The notes under the pieces: model-generated
The model's input: the letters and a program-made list of their open reading frames with translations, nothing else
Database searches by the model: none
What the model was told of the DNA's origin: nothing
Position numbers and translations under genes: made by a program
Assembly: GCF_003576645.1 (NCBI RefSeq)
Contig: NC_044929.1
Span: forward strand, 22,338,289-22,402,288
Length of the DNA stretch: 64,000 nucleotides
Source: Ipomoea triloba
Lineage: Eukaryota > Streptophyta > Magnoliopsida > Solanales > Convolvulaceae
Direction of reading: 5' to 3'
In this document: in pieces, positions 12,660 to 24,882 of the stretch
Layout of the letters: each line of letters begins with the position of its first letter
Numbering within the stretch: position 1 is the stretch's first letter

Positions 12660-13192
12660 TGTAGACCCAGTGAGCTGTTCCCTCGGTGAAGACAAGAATA
12701 TCGCCTTGTCTGTAGCTTCCAATCTTCTGGTGTCTCTCCTGCTCAGATTGCTGGGATTGCTGAGAATACTGGTACGTCTCTGCGCACCCGGGAACCACTA
12801 TCCCAAACTCTCCCGACCCTGTTAAAAATGTGTCAGTCCAAATGAACTTAAGATTAATAGCAAAGACGAGTTCAAAACATCTTAAAATAATACGTTCCTT
12901 GTTGGACGTAGGCGACAAGGGGGGCGTTGGTGTAGGAAGGCAAGAGGAGGCTTCTGGGCTGGATGATGTGGCGGAAGACATGGGACCCGCTGCACTGGAA
13001 CTGCTCATTGTAGGGGTCCCAGAACTCGGTGACGCCGCCCTCGGCCTGGATGCGGAGGGTGGGCTCGAAGGCGTTGATTTGGTGGAGCTGACACTCGTTG
13101 GGGCTCTGCTGGAAGCTCTGCCGCGCAAAGCAGCCATTGAAGAGCACCAGGAAGGTGAGGGAGAGGGAAAGCCAGGCAGAAGATCTCGCCAT
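12660..13192 (-). pseudogene. Partial copy of globulin gene 1 (exon 1 and part of exon 2)
   Basis: Exon 1 (13192-12898) and the first part of exon 2 (12818-12660) repeat gene 1 exactly, including the GA at the start of intron 1. The copy stops at the N at 12659, inside the codons for HWVYNSG. Exons 3 and 4 are absent. It should not be counted as a gene: it is either an unmerged contig overlap (most likely) or a very recent truncated duplicate. Confidence 0.85.
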
Positions 13193-13643
13193 TTTTTGTT
13201 GAAAGGTTAGAGGAATATAATTGAAATGGAGATGTATGTGATGGTGAGAAGTGGCGAGGGGAAAACGCGGTATATATAGGGGAGAAGGGAGGCTTTGGAG
13301 TTGACACATAGGGGGAGAGGGAGATGACATTTTGCAGTTTGCATGTCCTTCAAACCTCTCTTGCGTTACACCTCATTGTTGTTGCATTGCATGGCGAAGT
13401 GCGTGGCTAAATTGCTCTGAGAATGCATTGCAGAAGCATGCAGTACAGCTAGCACCTAGCTGATCTATTTGTTTGTAAGTGTGTGTATGTATCCATATAT
13501 GCTTTAAAGCCCTGCAGGCTGCAGCTTAGCTTCCTTGTGCATCTTGAATTCTTCAACTCATCATCATCACTCTTAAATATATTAGCTAGTGTTATGGTAG
13601 AGTAGGATACTGGAAACAATGTGTTAGAATAGCTCTTATCTGA

Positions 13644-14185
13644 GGCAAATTATGCTGTGGATCCAGGTACACCTTGCAAGGTGGACCTGGGTCCAAAACT
13701 ACGTCGTTTTTGTCTTTTTTTTTAAAAAAAATAAAAATTAGTAAACATATTGCTGAATATAGAGTTGTCAAAAAATGTGTGAATGTAGAGGTTTCAAAGT
13801 GTGGATGTAGAGTATAGAAATCGTGAATGTAGATTTATGATTGTGTGAATATATAGTTGCCCAGAAATGTGTGAATGTGGAGGTTTCAAATTGTGAATAT
13901 GGAGTATAGAAATCGTGAATGTAAAGTTATGCATGTGTGAATCTGTAATAGAGTTAAGAAGTTCTAATAACTTGTAGCACTGTAATGTGTGAATGTAGAG
14001 TTCTCAAGTTGTGAATATGGAGTATAGGACCTGTGAATAAAGAGTTTTGAATGTGTGAATGCATAACAGTGGTAATATAGTTACTAAACATATAATCATG
14101 TAATGTGTGAATGTGAAGTTTACAAATTGTGAATGTAGAATATAGTGTATGTGAATAAGGTGGATCTGGGTCCACGGCATAACAA
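13644..14185. mobile_element. MITE, about 540 bp, with GGCAAATTATG-type inverted ends
   Basis: The left end GGCAAATTATGCTGTGGATC faces the right end GATCTGGGTCCACGGCATAA (14163-14182). The interior is a run of diverged GTGTGAATGTAGAG / AATTGTGAATATGGAG units and does not encode a protein. The left 250 bp also appears at 12406-12658 because of the duplication across the N. Confidence 0.7.
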
Positions 14186-14291
14186 CTCGTAATATTTTTG
14201 GGGCTGTTCATAATTTTATTGATTGTATAAATGGGCTCCACTGTTAACTTAAACCAAGTATTAATTTAGAGATCAACCATTATTCCGTGGT

Positions 14292-15355
<1,064 letters not shown>

Positions 15356-15588
15356 TCCGTGGTCCACACATTTGTGTGAACTATAAATAAAAAAATACAT
15401 TTTTAAAATATACAAAAAGTACATTATTTGTATATATAAAGTACGTGCATTATTTAAAATGCATGGACTTTTTATATATTATCAAATAATGTACACTCAA
15501 TATACAAATAACGTGCTCTTTTAATATATTAAAAATGTATATTGCATTCATAATCATAAAGCTATGTAGATCATGATCTACACAATAA

Positions 15589-16972
15589 TTTACCTTTAGA
15601 GATAGATAGTGTGGTACTAAAATAGGACACAACAATATTTAACATGAAACTTCATCGGAAAAAATTTGATATAGGCCACACAATAATTTGCCTTTAAAGA
15701 TAGGGTGGTACTACGGGACATGCAGATTGTGTTAGTTGTGAGATGCTAATTAACTTATTATGTTAGCTAAACACCTGAAAATAGCATTAGCTATTTGTAA
15801 ATAAGTATTTAGTAAAATTAGTTATTAACCTTAAAATAACAAGTAATCATTGTAACGTAAAAAATGACTTTTAAAAATATGAATATATTTTATAACAATA
15901 ATTTATTAATTATCGATAAATACTTTTACAACAAAATATATATCTTTTAATAATTATTTTTATAATGATAAAGGTAAATATTAAACAACATTTAATGTTC
16001 ATTTTTACACCAGTACTCATCAAGTGAGGGAAAACAATTAGTCTTGTTTCCCTCGGGGTCCCCCTCCCATTTGAATCAAAAAAAAAAAAAGTCCACAAAA
16101 TGAGGAGAAAGCTAAGAATCTTACAATTTGATAAGAAAAGTAAGGTATTAAAGGAATTTGATAATTTATTCTTACAAAGACAAGTGAAAAAGATCTTTTT
16201 CAAAATCAGCTTTTTGGATTTATTTTTTTTTTTTAAAAAACATGTCTCAAAATCATTTACCAAACACATATACTAAAGTCAATCAAAAAGATAAAAGTTA
16301 TTCCAAAAAATCCTTTATAAAGCAAGGCCACGGACTTGTGTACTTGATTGGACTGAGATCGATATCAATATATTATGAGGATGAGAAAATATTGGGTCTT
16401 AATTCTTGTTTAATTCACAAGAATGGTTATTAGATTTGAATTCATGTATGAATCCTCTCGGTTCCTTTGGTTAATTGATATATAATTTCTTCCAATCTTT
16501 AGGTTGTGCCCGTATATATATGAAATCGATAAACATTCATTCATTTTATTTATAGAAAAATAATATTCTATTTTAATTATTAAAGACTACAATTTAATTA
16601 ATCTCATTATTAATTGAGATCCTCACCATTAGGTTTTGGTTAAAGAGTAATGGAAATTTATAAAAGCCCTATTTTAACATAAGTATAATAGTAATAGAAT
16701 CCTTATTTCCCTACTACATATGCAAAATATAATCGGTCCTAAGCTCTTTTTTTTTTTTTTTTTTTTTTGGTTTGAATTGAAATTCTTTTTGGCCTTCATC
16801 ATCTTGAAGCTCTATTTTTTACATTTCAATTTTTTTTTTTTAATTTGTTCCAGACCCAACACAAATTGAGTTTTGCCATGGAAGGGGATGGTGATAAGAG
16901 ATGCAGGAAATAATAATTATGAAAAGGTGCTTGACTATTAGGAAATTCGCAATTGTATTGATGATAATAATA
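15589..16972. other. Intergenic, no gene seen
   Basis: AT-rich sequence with poly-A/T runs at 16079-16090, 16226-16238 and 16747-16768. A second fragment of the MITE right end (CACACAATAATTTGCC) lies near 15677-15692. The short open frames here resemble no family. Confidence 0.5.
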
Positions 16973-16981
16973 TATAGGATT

Positions 16982-17858
16982 GAGTTTATTACCAAAATGG
17001 TCCCTCGACTATTGCGAAATTACCAATTTGGTCCTCAATAATTTTTCTTGACCAATAAGTCCCTCGACTTTGAAAAATTTAACCAATTTGGTCCTCCGTT
17101 TATTTTTCTGTTAAACATCCGTTAAATCAGGACTAAATTGGTAATTTTGCTATAGTCAAGGGACCAAATTGGTAATTAATTTTTTGGATAAAATACAAAT
17201 AAGTCATCTACTATTTGGAAACAAGCAATTAGGTCATCCAACTCAAATAACCCCAAATAAATCATTGAACTCAAAAAAATAAAGCAATTGAGCGACTAAA
17301 ACCGAAAAAAAAAGAGCAATTAACCCATTTTAAAAATTTTCGGCGACAAATTTCGGCATCGACAATCATTTTCAGTGGTCGCCGCCGGTTGCCATTTATG
17401 GCGAGGGCGACCAAAAATGGTCGCCTTCCCCAGAAGAAGGCGACCAGAAACCGCCGGTTGCCGGAAATGGTCGTCGGTGACGGAATTTATCACCGAAAAT
17501 TTAAAAAATGGGTTAATTGCTTTTTTTTTTTTTTGAGTTGCAGTGGCTCAATTGCTTTATTTTCCTGAGTTCAATGCCTTATTTGGGGGTTATTTGAATT
17601 GGATGACCTAATTACTTGTTCCCAAATAGTACGATGGCTTTATTGTAGTTTATCCCTTAATTTTTCACTTAAATGGTCCCCTGACTATAGCAAAATTACC
17701 AATTTGGTCCTGATTTAACGGATATTAACGGAAAAATAAACGGAGGACTAAATTGGTTAAATTTTTCAAAGTCGAGGGACTTAATTGGTCAAGAAAAATT
17801 GTTGAGGACCAAATTGATAATTTCGCAATAGTCGATGGACCATTTTGATAATAAACTC
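16982..17858. mobile_element. Palindromic MULE-like element with 9-bp target duplication (outer)
   Basis: Arms of about 200 bp are near-perfect inverted repeats: GAGTTTATTACCAAAATGG at the left faces CCATTTTGATAATAAACTC at the right. The direct repeat TATAGGATT flanks it (16973-16981 and 17859-17867); 9 bp is the usual duplication of Mutator-like elements. A second element (17185-17656) is inserted near its centre. No coding capacity. Confidence 0.85.
17185..17656. mobile_element. Second palindromic MULE-like element nested in the first
   Basis: Inverted arms start GGATAAAATACAAATAAGTC and end ATGGCTTTATTGTAGTTTAT. TTAATTTTT is repeated directly at 17176-17184 and 17657-17665 (9 bp). The core is GC-rich (GGTCGCCGCCGGTTGCC and CGACCAGAAACCGCCGG) and also self-complementary. 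No coding capacity. Confidence 0.8.
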
Positions 17859-17867
17859 TATAGGATT

Positions 17868-18359
17868 GCCTTATATTGAGTATATATGTGTCATGTTTGA
17901 TGATGCCTAAATAATATTTAATAAGCCTTGGTCTTGCCCCGGCCCACGGAGCTAATTCAATTGGTTCGATTGATCATTCTAAAACTTTGATTTAACTATA
18001 AATGTGATAAAGACTCTAGCCTTATGTACAGATGGTACAAACAAAGGGTGGGAACTTGAAGACTAACCGTACAATTTACTTCTTCCATATCTATAATCCC
18101 TCAACTCCTTGGTATTGACCATGAGTCCATGACTCATCCAACAAAACAATCACCATTCTCCAGACTCAGCTCAGCTCATTTCAGTGTTCTTTGGGTGGGA
18201 ACTTGAAGACTAACCCTTTTAGGTGGTAAGCGTATTATCATAACAGGATTTATAATGAACTCATTGTGAGCACCAAATATTAATTCTCCCAGCCAAAGAA
18301 CACTGAATCAAGCTAAGTAATCCATCCATCTAAGGCTTTGAGGTGAGATCACATACATA
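17868..18359. other. Intergenic upstream of globulin gene 2
   Basis: No gene seen. GTGGGAACTTGAAGACTAAC occurs twice (near 18048 and 18196), a small dispersed duplication. Confidence 0.5.
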
Positions 18360-18623
18360 CAAACAAAAAGATGAGCTGCTGCCCTGCTGGAATGCATTCT
18401 CAGAGCAATTTAGCCACGCACATAGTCATGCAATGCAACAATAATGAGGTGTAACGCAAGAGAGGTTTGAAAACATGCAAACTGCAAAATGTCATCTCCC
18501 TCTCCCCCACATCTCCCCCTATGTCTCAACTCCATCTCCCCTATATATACCGCGGTTTCCCCTCGCCACTTCTCACCATCACATCTCCATTTCAATTATA
18601 TTCCTCTAAGCTTTCAACAAAAA
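18360..18623 (+). promoter_or_regulatory. Seed-type promoter of globulin gene 2
   Basis: TATATATA at 18542-18549, about 75 bp before the ATG; RY motifs CATGCA at 18427-18432 and 18474-18479. The block GAGGTGTAACGCAAGAGAGG and the CT-rich TCATCTCCCTCTCCCCC are shared almost base for base with genes 1 and 3. Confidence 0.75.
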
Positions 18624-20957
18624 ATGGCGAGATCTTCTGCTTTCCTTTCTCTCTCCCTCACCTTCCTGGTGCTCTTCAATGGCTGCTTTGCGCGGCAGAG
18701 CTACCAGCAGAGCCCCAACGAGTGTCAGTTCCGCCAAATCAACGCCTTCGAGCCCACCCTCCGCATCCAGGCCGAGGGCGGCGTCACCGAGTTCTGGGAC
18801 CCCTACAATCAGCAGTTCCAGTGCGGCGGCGCCCATCTCTACCGCCACATCATTCAGCCCCGAGGCCTCCTCTTGCCTTCCTACACCAACGCCCCCCTCG
18901 TCGCCTACGTCCAACAAGGTTTAATTTAGAACTACTCTTTGCTATTAATCTTATTGATTGTCTTTGGACTGACATATTTCTGTCAAGCACATTGTACTCA
19001 GATGTCATATAATAACTAGGAGGTTACGAGATCTAACCTCAGTGGAGGCTCAAATGTCATATAGTGACTCTCCCCGTATGAGGTCATGAGATCTAGCTAA
19101 TATAACATATATTCTTGTATTTTTTGCCATTTTGAACAGGGCAAGGAGAGTTTGGAATTGTGGTTCCGGGCTGCGCAGAGACGTACCAGTCGTTCCAACA
19201 ATCTGAACAACAAGGTGGCTCTAGCTTCCTTGACAGGCACCAGAAGATTGGCAGCTACAAACAGGGCGACATTATTGTCTTCCCTGAGAGCGCAGTTCAC
19301 TGGCTCTTCAATAGCGGCAACGAACAAACTGTTCTCATTGTCCTTCAGGACACCTCAAACGATGCTAACCAGCTTGACGCTAATCCTCTCGTACGTAACC
19401 ACAAATTTAACCTATCAGTACTAAACTAGTTTATCTTATTCTCAAAAATGAGACTAAACTGATTTATCTTATTCTGATCCTTTATTAGAAGCTAGATTTA
19501 TTTAGTGCACATTCGGGGGGAATAGTGGCTGATTATTATGGTTTGTTTTGGTTACAGAGGTTCTTCCTGGCCGGAAACTCGCAACAAAGCCAGGGAAGCA
19601 GCCAGCAAGGACAGCGTGAACAGGGACGAAAGCAAGGACAACGTGAACAGGGACAGCGTGAGCAGGGACAGCACGGCGGGAAACAAGAGCTGATGACGGA
19701 GAGGCTGAGGGAACAGTTGGGATACAACGGCAACATTTTGGCCGGATTTGACGTCCAGATTGTGAAGGATGCATTGAACACGGACATGGAGACGGCGCAG
19801 AAGATCGTGGGAGAGAGATCACAGGAGGATAGAGGACACATCATAACCGTGGACAGGGATCTTCAGTTGATCGTGCCATCATCATCATCGTCGTCGTCAA
19901 GGTCGGAGGAGCAACACCAGACCCGCAAACAAGGAGGAGGATCATCTAATGGCCTCGAGGAAACGCTGTGCACCGCCAGAGTACGACAGAACATCGACAA
20001 CCCTAGAAGAGCCGACATCTATGACCCTCAGGCCGGCCGCTTCACCACCCTCAACAGCTTAACCCTCCCCATCTTCGGCCAAGTCCGCCTCAGCGCCGCC
20101 CGCGGAATCCTCAACAGGGTATGTCCTCTCCCCCACTATTGCAAAAATCTGACAGCCTAGACACCCTTACATGCTAGGAGCCTAGACACAGGTGAATTGC
20201 TCTATAGGCAACCGCGCCTAACTCAACTGACTTTGTCAAATTCTGTAGAGTTAACTCTTCTAACTAGGTAGAGTTAGTCAATGTCCTAGGTGCTAGTCTA
20301 CCGTTGAACTAGCATCTAGAGCCTACTGCAATCATGCTCCTCCCAAATTCACAAAATAAGGGTAACTAGCTAAGATGACAAGAAATCTGCTTGGTAATCA
20401 AAAGGTTACTATTTTGATTCTCAGTTTGAGCTGATTAGGACAATTTAGACTGATTTACTTCAATCTTTTGCTGGTTAAAGTCAGGAGGCGGGATTCAAAT
20501 AGAAATACTTCTAGTTAATATCTTTTAATTGTGTGACATTGTGCAGAACTGGGGAGTGGTACCAAAATGGTGCATGAACGCGCACAGCTTCATCTACGTG
20601 ACAAAGGGCAGCGCACAAGTCCAGATCGTGAACCACGAGGGAGAAACCATCCTAGACCAGCAAGTCCAAGAAGGCCAACTCTTCCTCGTACCCCAGAACT
20701 TCGCCGTGGTGAAACAGGCCGGCGACCAAGGGTTCGAGTGGGTGGAATTCAACACCAACGAAAACGCCATGTTCAACACCCTGAGCGGCCGCACCTCCAC
20801 TCTCGCCGGCCTGCCGGCCGACATTATCGCCGCTTCTTACGACCTATCAAGCTCCAAGGCTCAGAGCCTGAAGCAAAACATGAATTCCGTGTGGTTTTAC
20901 CAGGCTTCCAGCAGCAGCCCGTGGTCATCATCTTCTGGCCGATCTGCTTTCATATAA
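18624..20957 (+). CDS. 11S (legumin-type) seed storage globulin, gene 2
   Basis: Exons 18624-18918, 19140-19390, 19558-20118 and 20547-20957 give 505 residues, all with GT-AG introns. Intron 1 starts CAAG|GTTTAA, unlike genes 1 and 3. A 23-residue signal peptide is followed by the acidic chain (Cys34, Cys67 and Cys110 in PGCAETY), a GQREQG-rich variable loop around 195-225 and a Ser run before the processing site Asn313-Gly314 (NGLEET). Cys320 should bridge to Cys110. The basic-chain cupin runs to a Ser-rich, hydrophobic end (SPWSSSSGRSAFI), a plausible vacuolar sorting tail. The product is a protein-body storage hexamer. A poly-A signal AATAAA lies at 20983-20988. Gene 3, 1.6 kb downstream on the same strand, is a close tandem duplicate. 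Confidence 0.95.
20134..20336. mobile_element. hAT-like insertion in intron 3 of globulin gene 2
   Basis: Ends CACTATTGCAAAAATC and CTACTGCAATCATG match the intact family member at 56475-56726. Flanking octamers CTCTCCCC and CTCCTCCC may be a worn target duplication. The interior has GCCTAG and GAGTTA words as in the other copies. Confidence 0.65.
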
Positions 20958-22269
20958 GAACCGGAAAACGTACATCCGAATGAATAAAACTACGGGGATG
21001 GATCGGAGAGTTTTAGCAAGTTTGTTTCGGCATACAATTATGGATTTTAGAATAAGACAGGAAACTGTACTGTTCCTCCCTCAGCTCCTAAAACTATAAT
21101 ACAATTATCGTTTTCACTTTTTCCACAATCATGATTCATTAGTCTAAAACTATATTTTTATTACCATTTTCATTTTTAATTCAACAAATATGTAGTTTTA
21201 CAATACTAAATTTTTATAAATAGTGTTAGGCACACTACCAATATATAAAATTACTGCAAACTTAATTCACCCATACAAAACTATATAATATAAATTAACT
21301 AAAAATATATAAGTACATAGCCAAAGATTGCCGAAAAAGTATTATATATGTGCTACCACCACCTGAATGCCGTTACAAAAATTAATATGTCTTTGCCACG
21401 TAAAATGTATCATTGCTAAAAAAATGTTTGGTCGCCAAAAAATTTGTCACTAGCTGAAAAATGATACTACGTGAGTTATTTGCTTCTTGATTAGTTGTGA
21501 GAAAACTAGGAATGAGGAGATGTGCAAATTTGAGAAAATAAAATTGAAGTAGAAGAGTTGAAGGAGTAAAAATATAATGGTGCAGAAGGAGAGGAGATGT
21601 ATGCATATAAGGATTATAAGCTGTACGAGAAGGGAAGGAATTTGCAGTTGTGTACTCTATATGTATGTATATATTGGTAAAAGCCAGGCATGTATTCAGC
21701 TTTGTACTGTATATGTAATGTATTTATTCCCTTAGAAAATGGTAAAGCTATTATTACTTTCTTTATTTTTATCCAATTTTTAAAAAGTTCATATTTTAGT
21801 CCATAATCAAGTTTCTCGGCAAACAAGAATCAGCCCTCCGAATACTCCACCATTGCCATTTACACATGGACAATTATATAATTAGAAGGTCTCAATATTA
21901 CATATATATATAGTTACATTATTAAATTTTAACTAATTTAAAATCTAACTACATATATATTATTCTTTTGAAAGAGAGCTATTTAAACACTCATTACTCC
22001 CATGTATCAAGTGAAGTCTATCAAAGATTGATAATGAGTTGAGAAGAATACAAGATTTAGAAGGAATGAAGGATGATCATATCATACATTAAAATTTGCA
22101 TGAATAGATTAGTTTAATTTATACTCTATACTAGTAATAGATTAAGAGTTAATGGATTGATTGTGAACACCAAATATTAATCCTCCTACCTGAAAGATCA
22201 CCGAATGAACGTTATCTATTTATCTACAATTTTGTCCAGCTGAAATGTGGGGATTTTGAGGTGAATCAC
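20958..22269. other. Spacer between globulin genes 2 and 3
   Basis: AT-rich spacer of 1.3 kb with no gene seen beyond the 3' end of gene 2. Short TATATA runs lie near 21904 and 21953. Confidence 0.5.
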
Positions 22270-22545
22270 TTACAAACAAAATGATGAGCTGCTGTCATGC
22301 ATGCCCTGCTGGAATGCATTCTCAGAGCTATTTAGCCACGCACTTCGCCATGCAATGCAACAACAATGAGGTGTAACGCAAGAGAGGTTTGAAGGACATG
22401 CAAACTGCAAAATGTCATCTCCCTCTCCCCCTATGTGTCAACTCCAAAGCCTCCCATCTCCCCTATATATACCGCGTTTTCCCCTCGCCACTTCTCACCA
22501 TCACATCTCCATTTCAATTCAATCCCTCTAAGCTTTCAACAAAAA
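22270..22545 (+). promoter_or_regulatory. Seed-type promoter of globulin gene 3
   Basis: TATATATA at 22464-22471, 75 bp before the ATG. RY motifs: CATGCATG at 22296-22303, CATGCA at 22349-22354 and 22397-22402. The last 190 bp is nearly identical to the promoter of gene 1, which lies on the other strand. Confidence 0.75.
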
Positions 22546-24882
22546 ATGGCGAGATCTTCTGCTTGGCTTTCTCTCTCCCTCACCTTCCTGGTGCTCTTCA
22601 ATGGCTGCTTTGCGCGGCAGAGCTACCAGCAGAGCCCCAACGAGTGCCAGTTCCGCCAAATCAACGCCTTCGAGCCCACCCTCCGCATCCAGGCCGAGGG
22701 CGGCGTCACCGAGTTCTGGGACCCCTACAATCAGCAGTTCCAGTGCGGCGGGGCCCATCTCTACCGCCACATCATCCAGCCTAGAGGCCTCCTCTTGCCT
22801 TCCTACACCAACGCCCCCCTCGTCGCCTATGTCGAACAAGGAACGTCATCTTTAGAACTACTCTTTGCTATTAATCTTATTGAGTGTATTTAGACCTGGC
22901 AAGCACCTTATAGTCAGATGGCAGCATAATGACCTCTTCTATAGCATAATGACCTCTTCTATATGGGAGGTCATGAGATCTGGTCTCAATTAAGGTGAAT
23001 TGATTCCTTATGCTGACATATCTTCTTGTATTTTTTGCCATTTTCAATAACAGGGCAGGGAGAGTTTGGAATAGTGGTTCCGGGCTGCGCAGAGACGTAC
23101 CAGTCGTTCCAGCAATCCGAACAAGGTGGCTCTAGCTTCCTTGACAGGCACCAGAAGATTGGCAGCTACAAGCAGGGCGACATTATTGTCTTCCCTGAGA
23201 GCGCAGTTCACTGGCTCTTCAACAGCGGCAACGAACAAACTGTCCTGGTCGTTCTTCAGGACACCTCAAACGATGCTAACCAGCTTGACGCCAATCCTCT
23301 CGTACGTAACCACAAATTCAACCTATTATTAGTCATTATTGATCAGCTATGAATAACTTAGACTAAACTGGTTTACCTTTATTCTGATTCTGAATAAACT
23401 GGTTTACCTTATTCTGATTCCAGAAATGAGATTTATTTAGTCCAAATTTTGAAATGGTGGCTGATTATTATGGTTTGTTTTGCTTATAGAGGTTCTTCCT
23501 GGCCGGAAACTCGCAACAAAACCAGGGAAGCAGCCAGCAAGGACAGCGAGAACAGGGACGAAAGCAAGGACAACGTGAACAGGGACAGCAGGGACAGCGT
23601 GAGCAGGGACAGGGACAGCAACAGCACGGCGGGAGACAAGAGCTGATGACGGAGAGGCTGAAGGAACAGTTGGGATACAACGGCAACATTTTGGCCGGAT
23701 TTGACGTCCAGATCGTGAAGGATGCATTGAACACGGACATGGAGACGGCGCAGAAGATCGTGGGAGAGAGATCACAGGAGGATAGAGGACACATCATAAC
23801 CGTGGACAGGGATCTTCAGTTGATCGTGCCATCATCATCATCAGAGCAACACCAAACCCGCAAACAAGGAGGAGGATCATCCAACGGCCTTGAGGAAACG
23901 CTGTGCACCGCCAGAGTACGACAGAACATCGACAACCCTAGAAGAGCCGACATCTTTGACCCTCAGGCCGGCCGCTTCACCACCCTCAACAGCTTAACCC
24001 TCCCCATCTTCGGCCAAGTCCGCCTCAGCGCCGCCCGCGGAATCCTCAATAGGGTATGTACTCGTCTCCTTCCCACTGTTTGCAAAAATCGACCAGCCTA
24101 ATTGCTCTCTAGGCCGCTATTAGAGCCTAACTCAACTAATTTGGCAGAATTAACTCTATTAACTCTCTCAACTCGACAGAATTAGTCAAGGCACTGTTTA
24201 GACAGCCTACGCCTACGTGCTAGGCTGACTAGTTCCTAGCCCATAGTGCAACCATATTCCTCCCAAATTCACTAAATAAGAGTAACTCAGTCAAAATGAC
24301 AAGAAATTTCCCTTTTAATCACAAGATCAGTAGTTTGAATCTGACCTCAGCTTATTAGGACAATCTAGTTTGATTTACTTCAGTCTTTTGCTGACTAAAG
24401 TTACCCGGCAGGATTAGAATAGAAATACTTCTGCTATAGTTAATATCTTTTAATTGTGTGGCATTGAGCAGAACTGGGGAGTGGTACCAAGATGGACCAT
24501 GAACGCGCACAGCTTCATCTACGTAACAAAGGGCAGCGCACAAGTCCAGATCGTGAACCACCAAGGAGAGACCATCCTAGACCAGCAAGTCCAAGAAGGC
24601 CAACTCTTCCTGGTACCCCAAAACTTCGCCGTGGTGAAACAAGCCGGCGAGCAAGGGTTCGAGTGGGTGGAATTCAACACCAATGAAAACGCGATGTTCA
24701 ACACCCTGAGCGGCCGCACCTCCACTCTGGCCGGCCTGCCGTCGGACATTATAGCCGCTTCTTACGAGCTATCAAGCTCCAAGGCTCAGAGCCTGAAGCA
24801 AAACATGAATTCCGTGTGGTTTTACCAGGCTTCTAGCAGCAGCCCGTGGTCGTCATCTTCTGGCCGATCTGCTTTCATATAA
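22546..24882 (+). CDS. 11S (legumin-type) seed storage globulin, gene 3
   Basis: Exons 22546-22840, 23054-23301, 23490-24053 and 24472-24882 give 505 residues, very like gene 2. The signal peptide, Cys34/Cys67, the PGC cysteine, the NGLEET site (Asn313-Gly314) and the SPWSSSSGRSAFI tail are all present. The variable loop has extra GQ units (GQGQQQHGG) while the Ser run before the cleavage site is shorter than in gene 2. Intron 1 begins GA (CAAG|GAACGTCATC), as in gene 1; use of the GT four bases later breaks the frame because the acceptor AACAG|GGCAG is fixed in phase. If GA is not used, this gene would make no full-length globulin, yet its later exons show no decay. AATAAA lies at 24908-24913. 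Confidence 0.9.
24074..24256. mobile_element. hAT-like insertion in intron 3 of globulin gene 3
   Basis: Begins CACTGTTTGCAAAAATCGAC and ends near TAGTGCAACCATA; it is the positional equivalent of the insertions in genes 1 and 2. Internal GCCTAA/GCCTAC words are more worn than in the copy at 56475-56726. Confidence 0.6.

Larger units (their letters stand above)
11422..13896. repeat. Tandem 1237-bp duplication joined by one N (probable assembly artefact)
   Basis: Positions 11422-12658 and 12660-13896 match without a difference in every line I compared, at a constant offset of 1238. The only break is the single N at 12659. Both copies hold part of globulin exon 2, exon 1, the promoter and the left part of a MITE. 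The MITE is complete only after the second copy. The simplest reading is two overlapping contigs abutted with an N instead of being merged. Confidence 0.9.

Noticed and set aside
12872..13330. A fourth globulin gene
   Set aside because: It has only exon 1 and part of exon 2, is identical to gene 1 and abuts a lone N; treated as a duplicated contig end.
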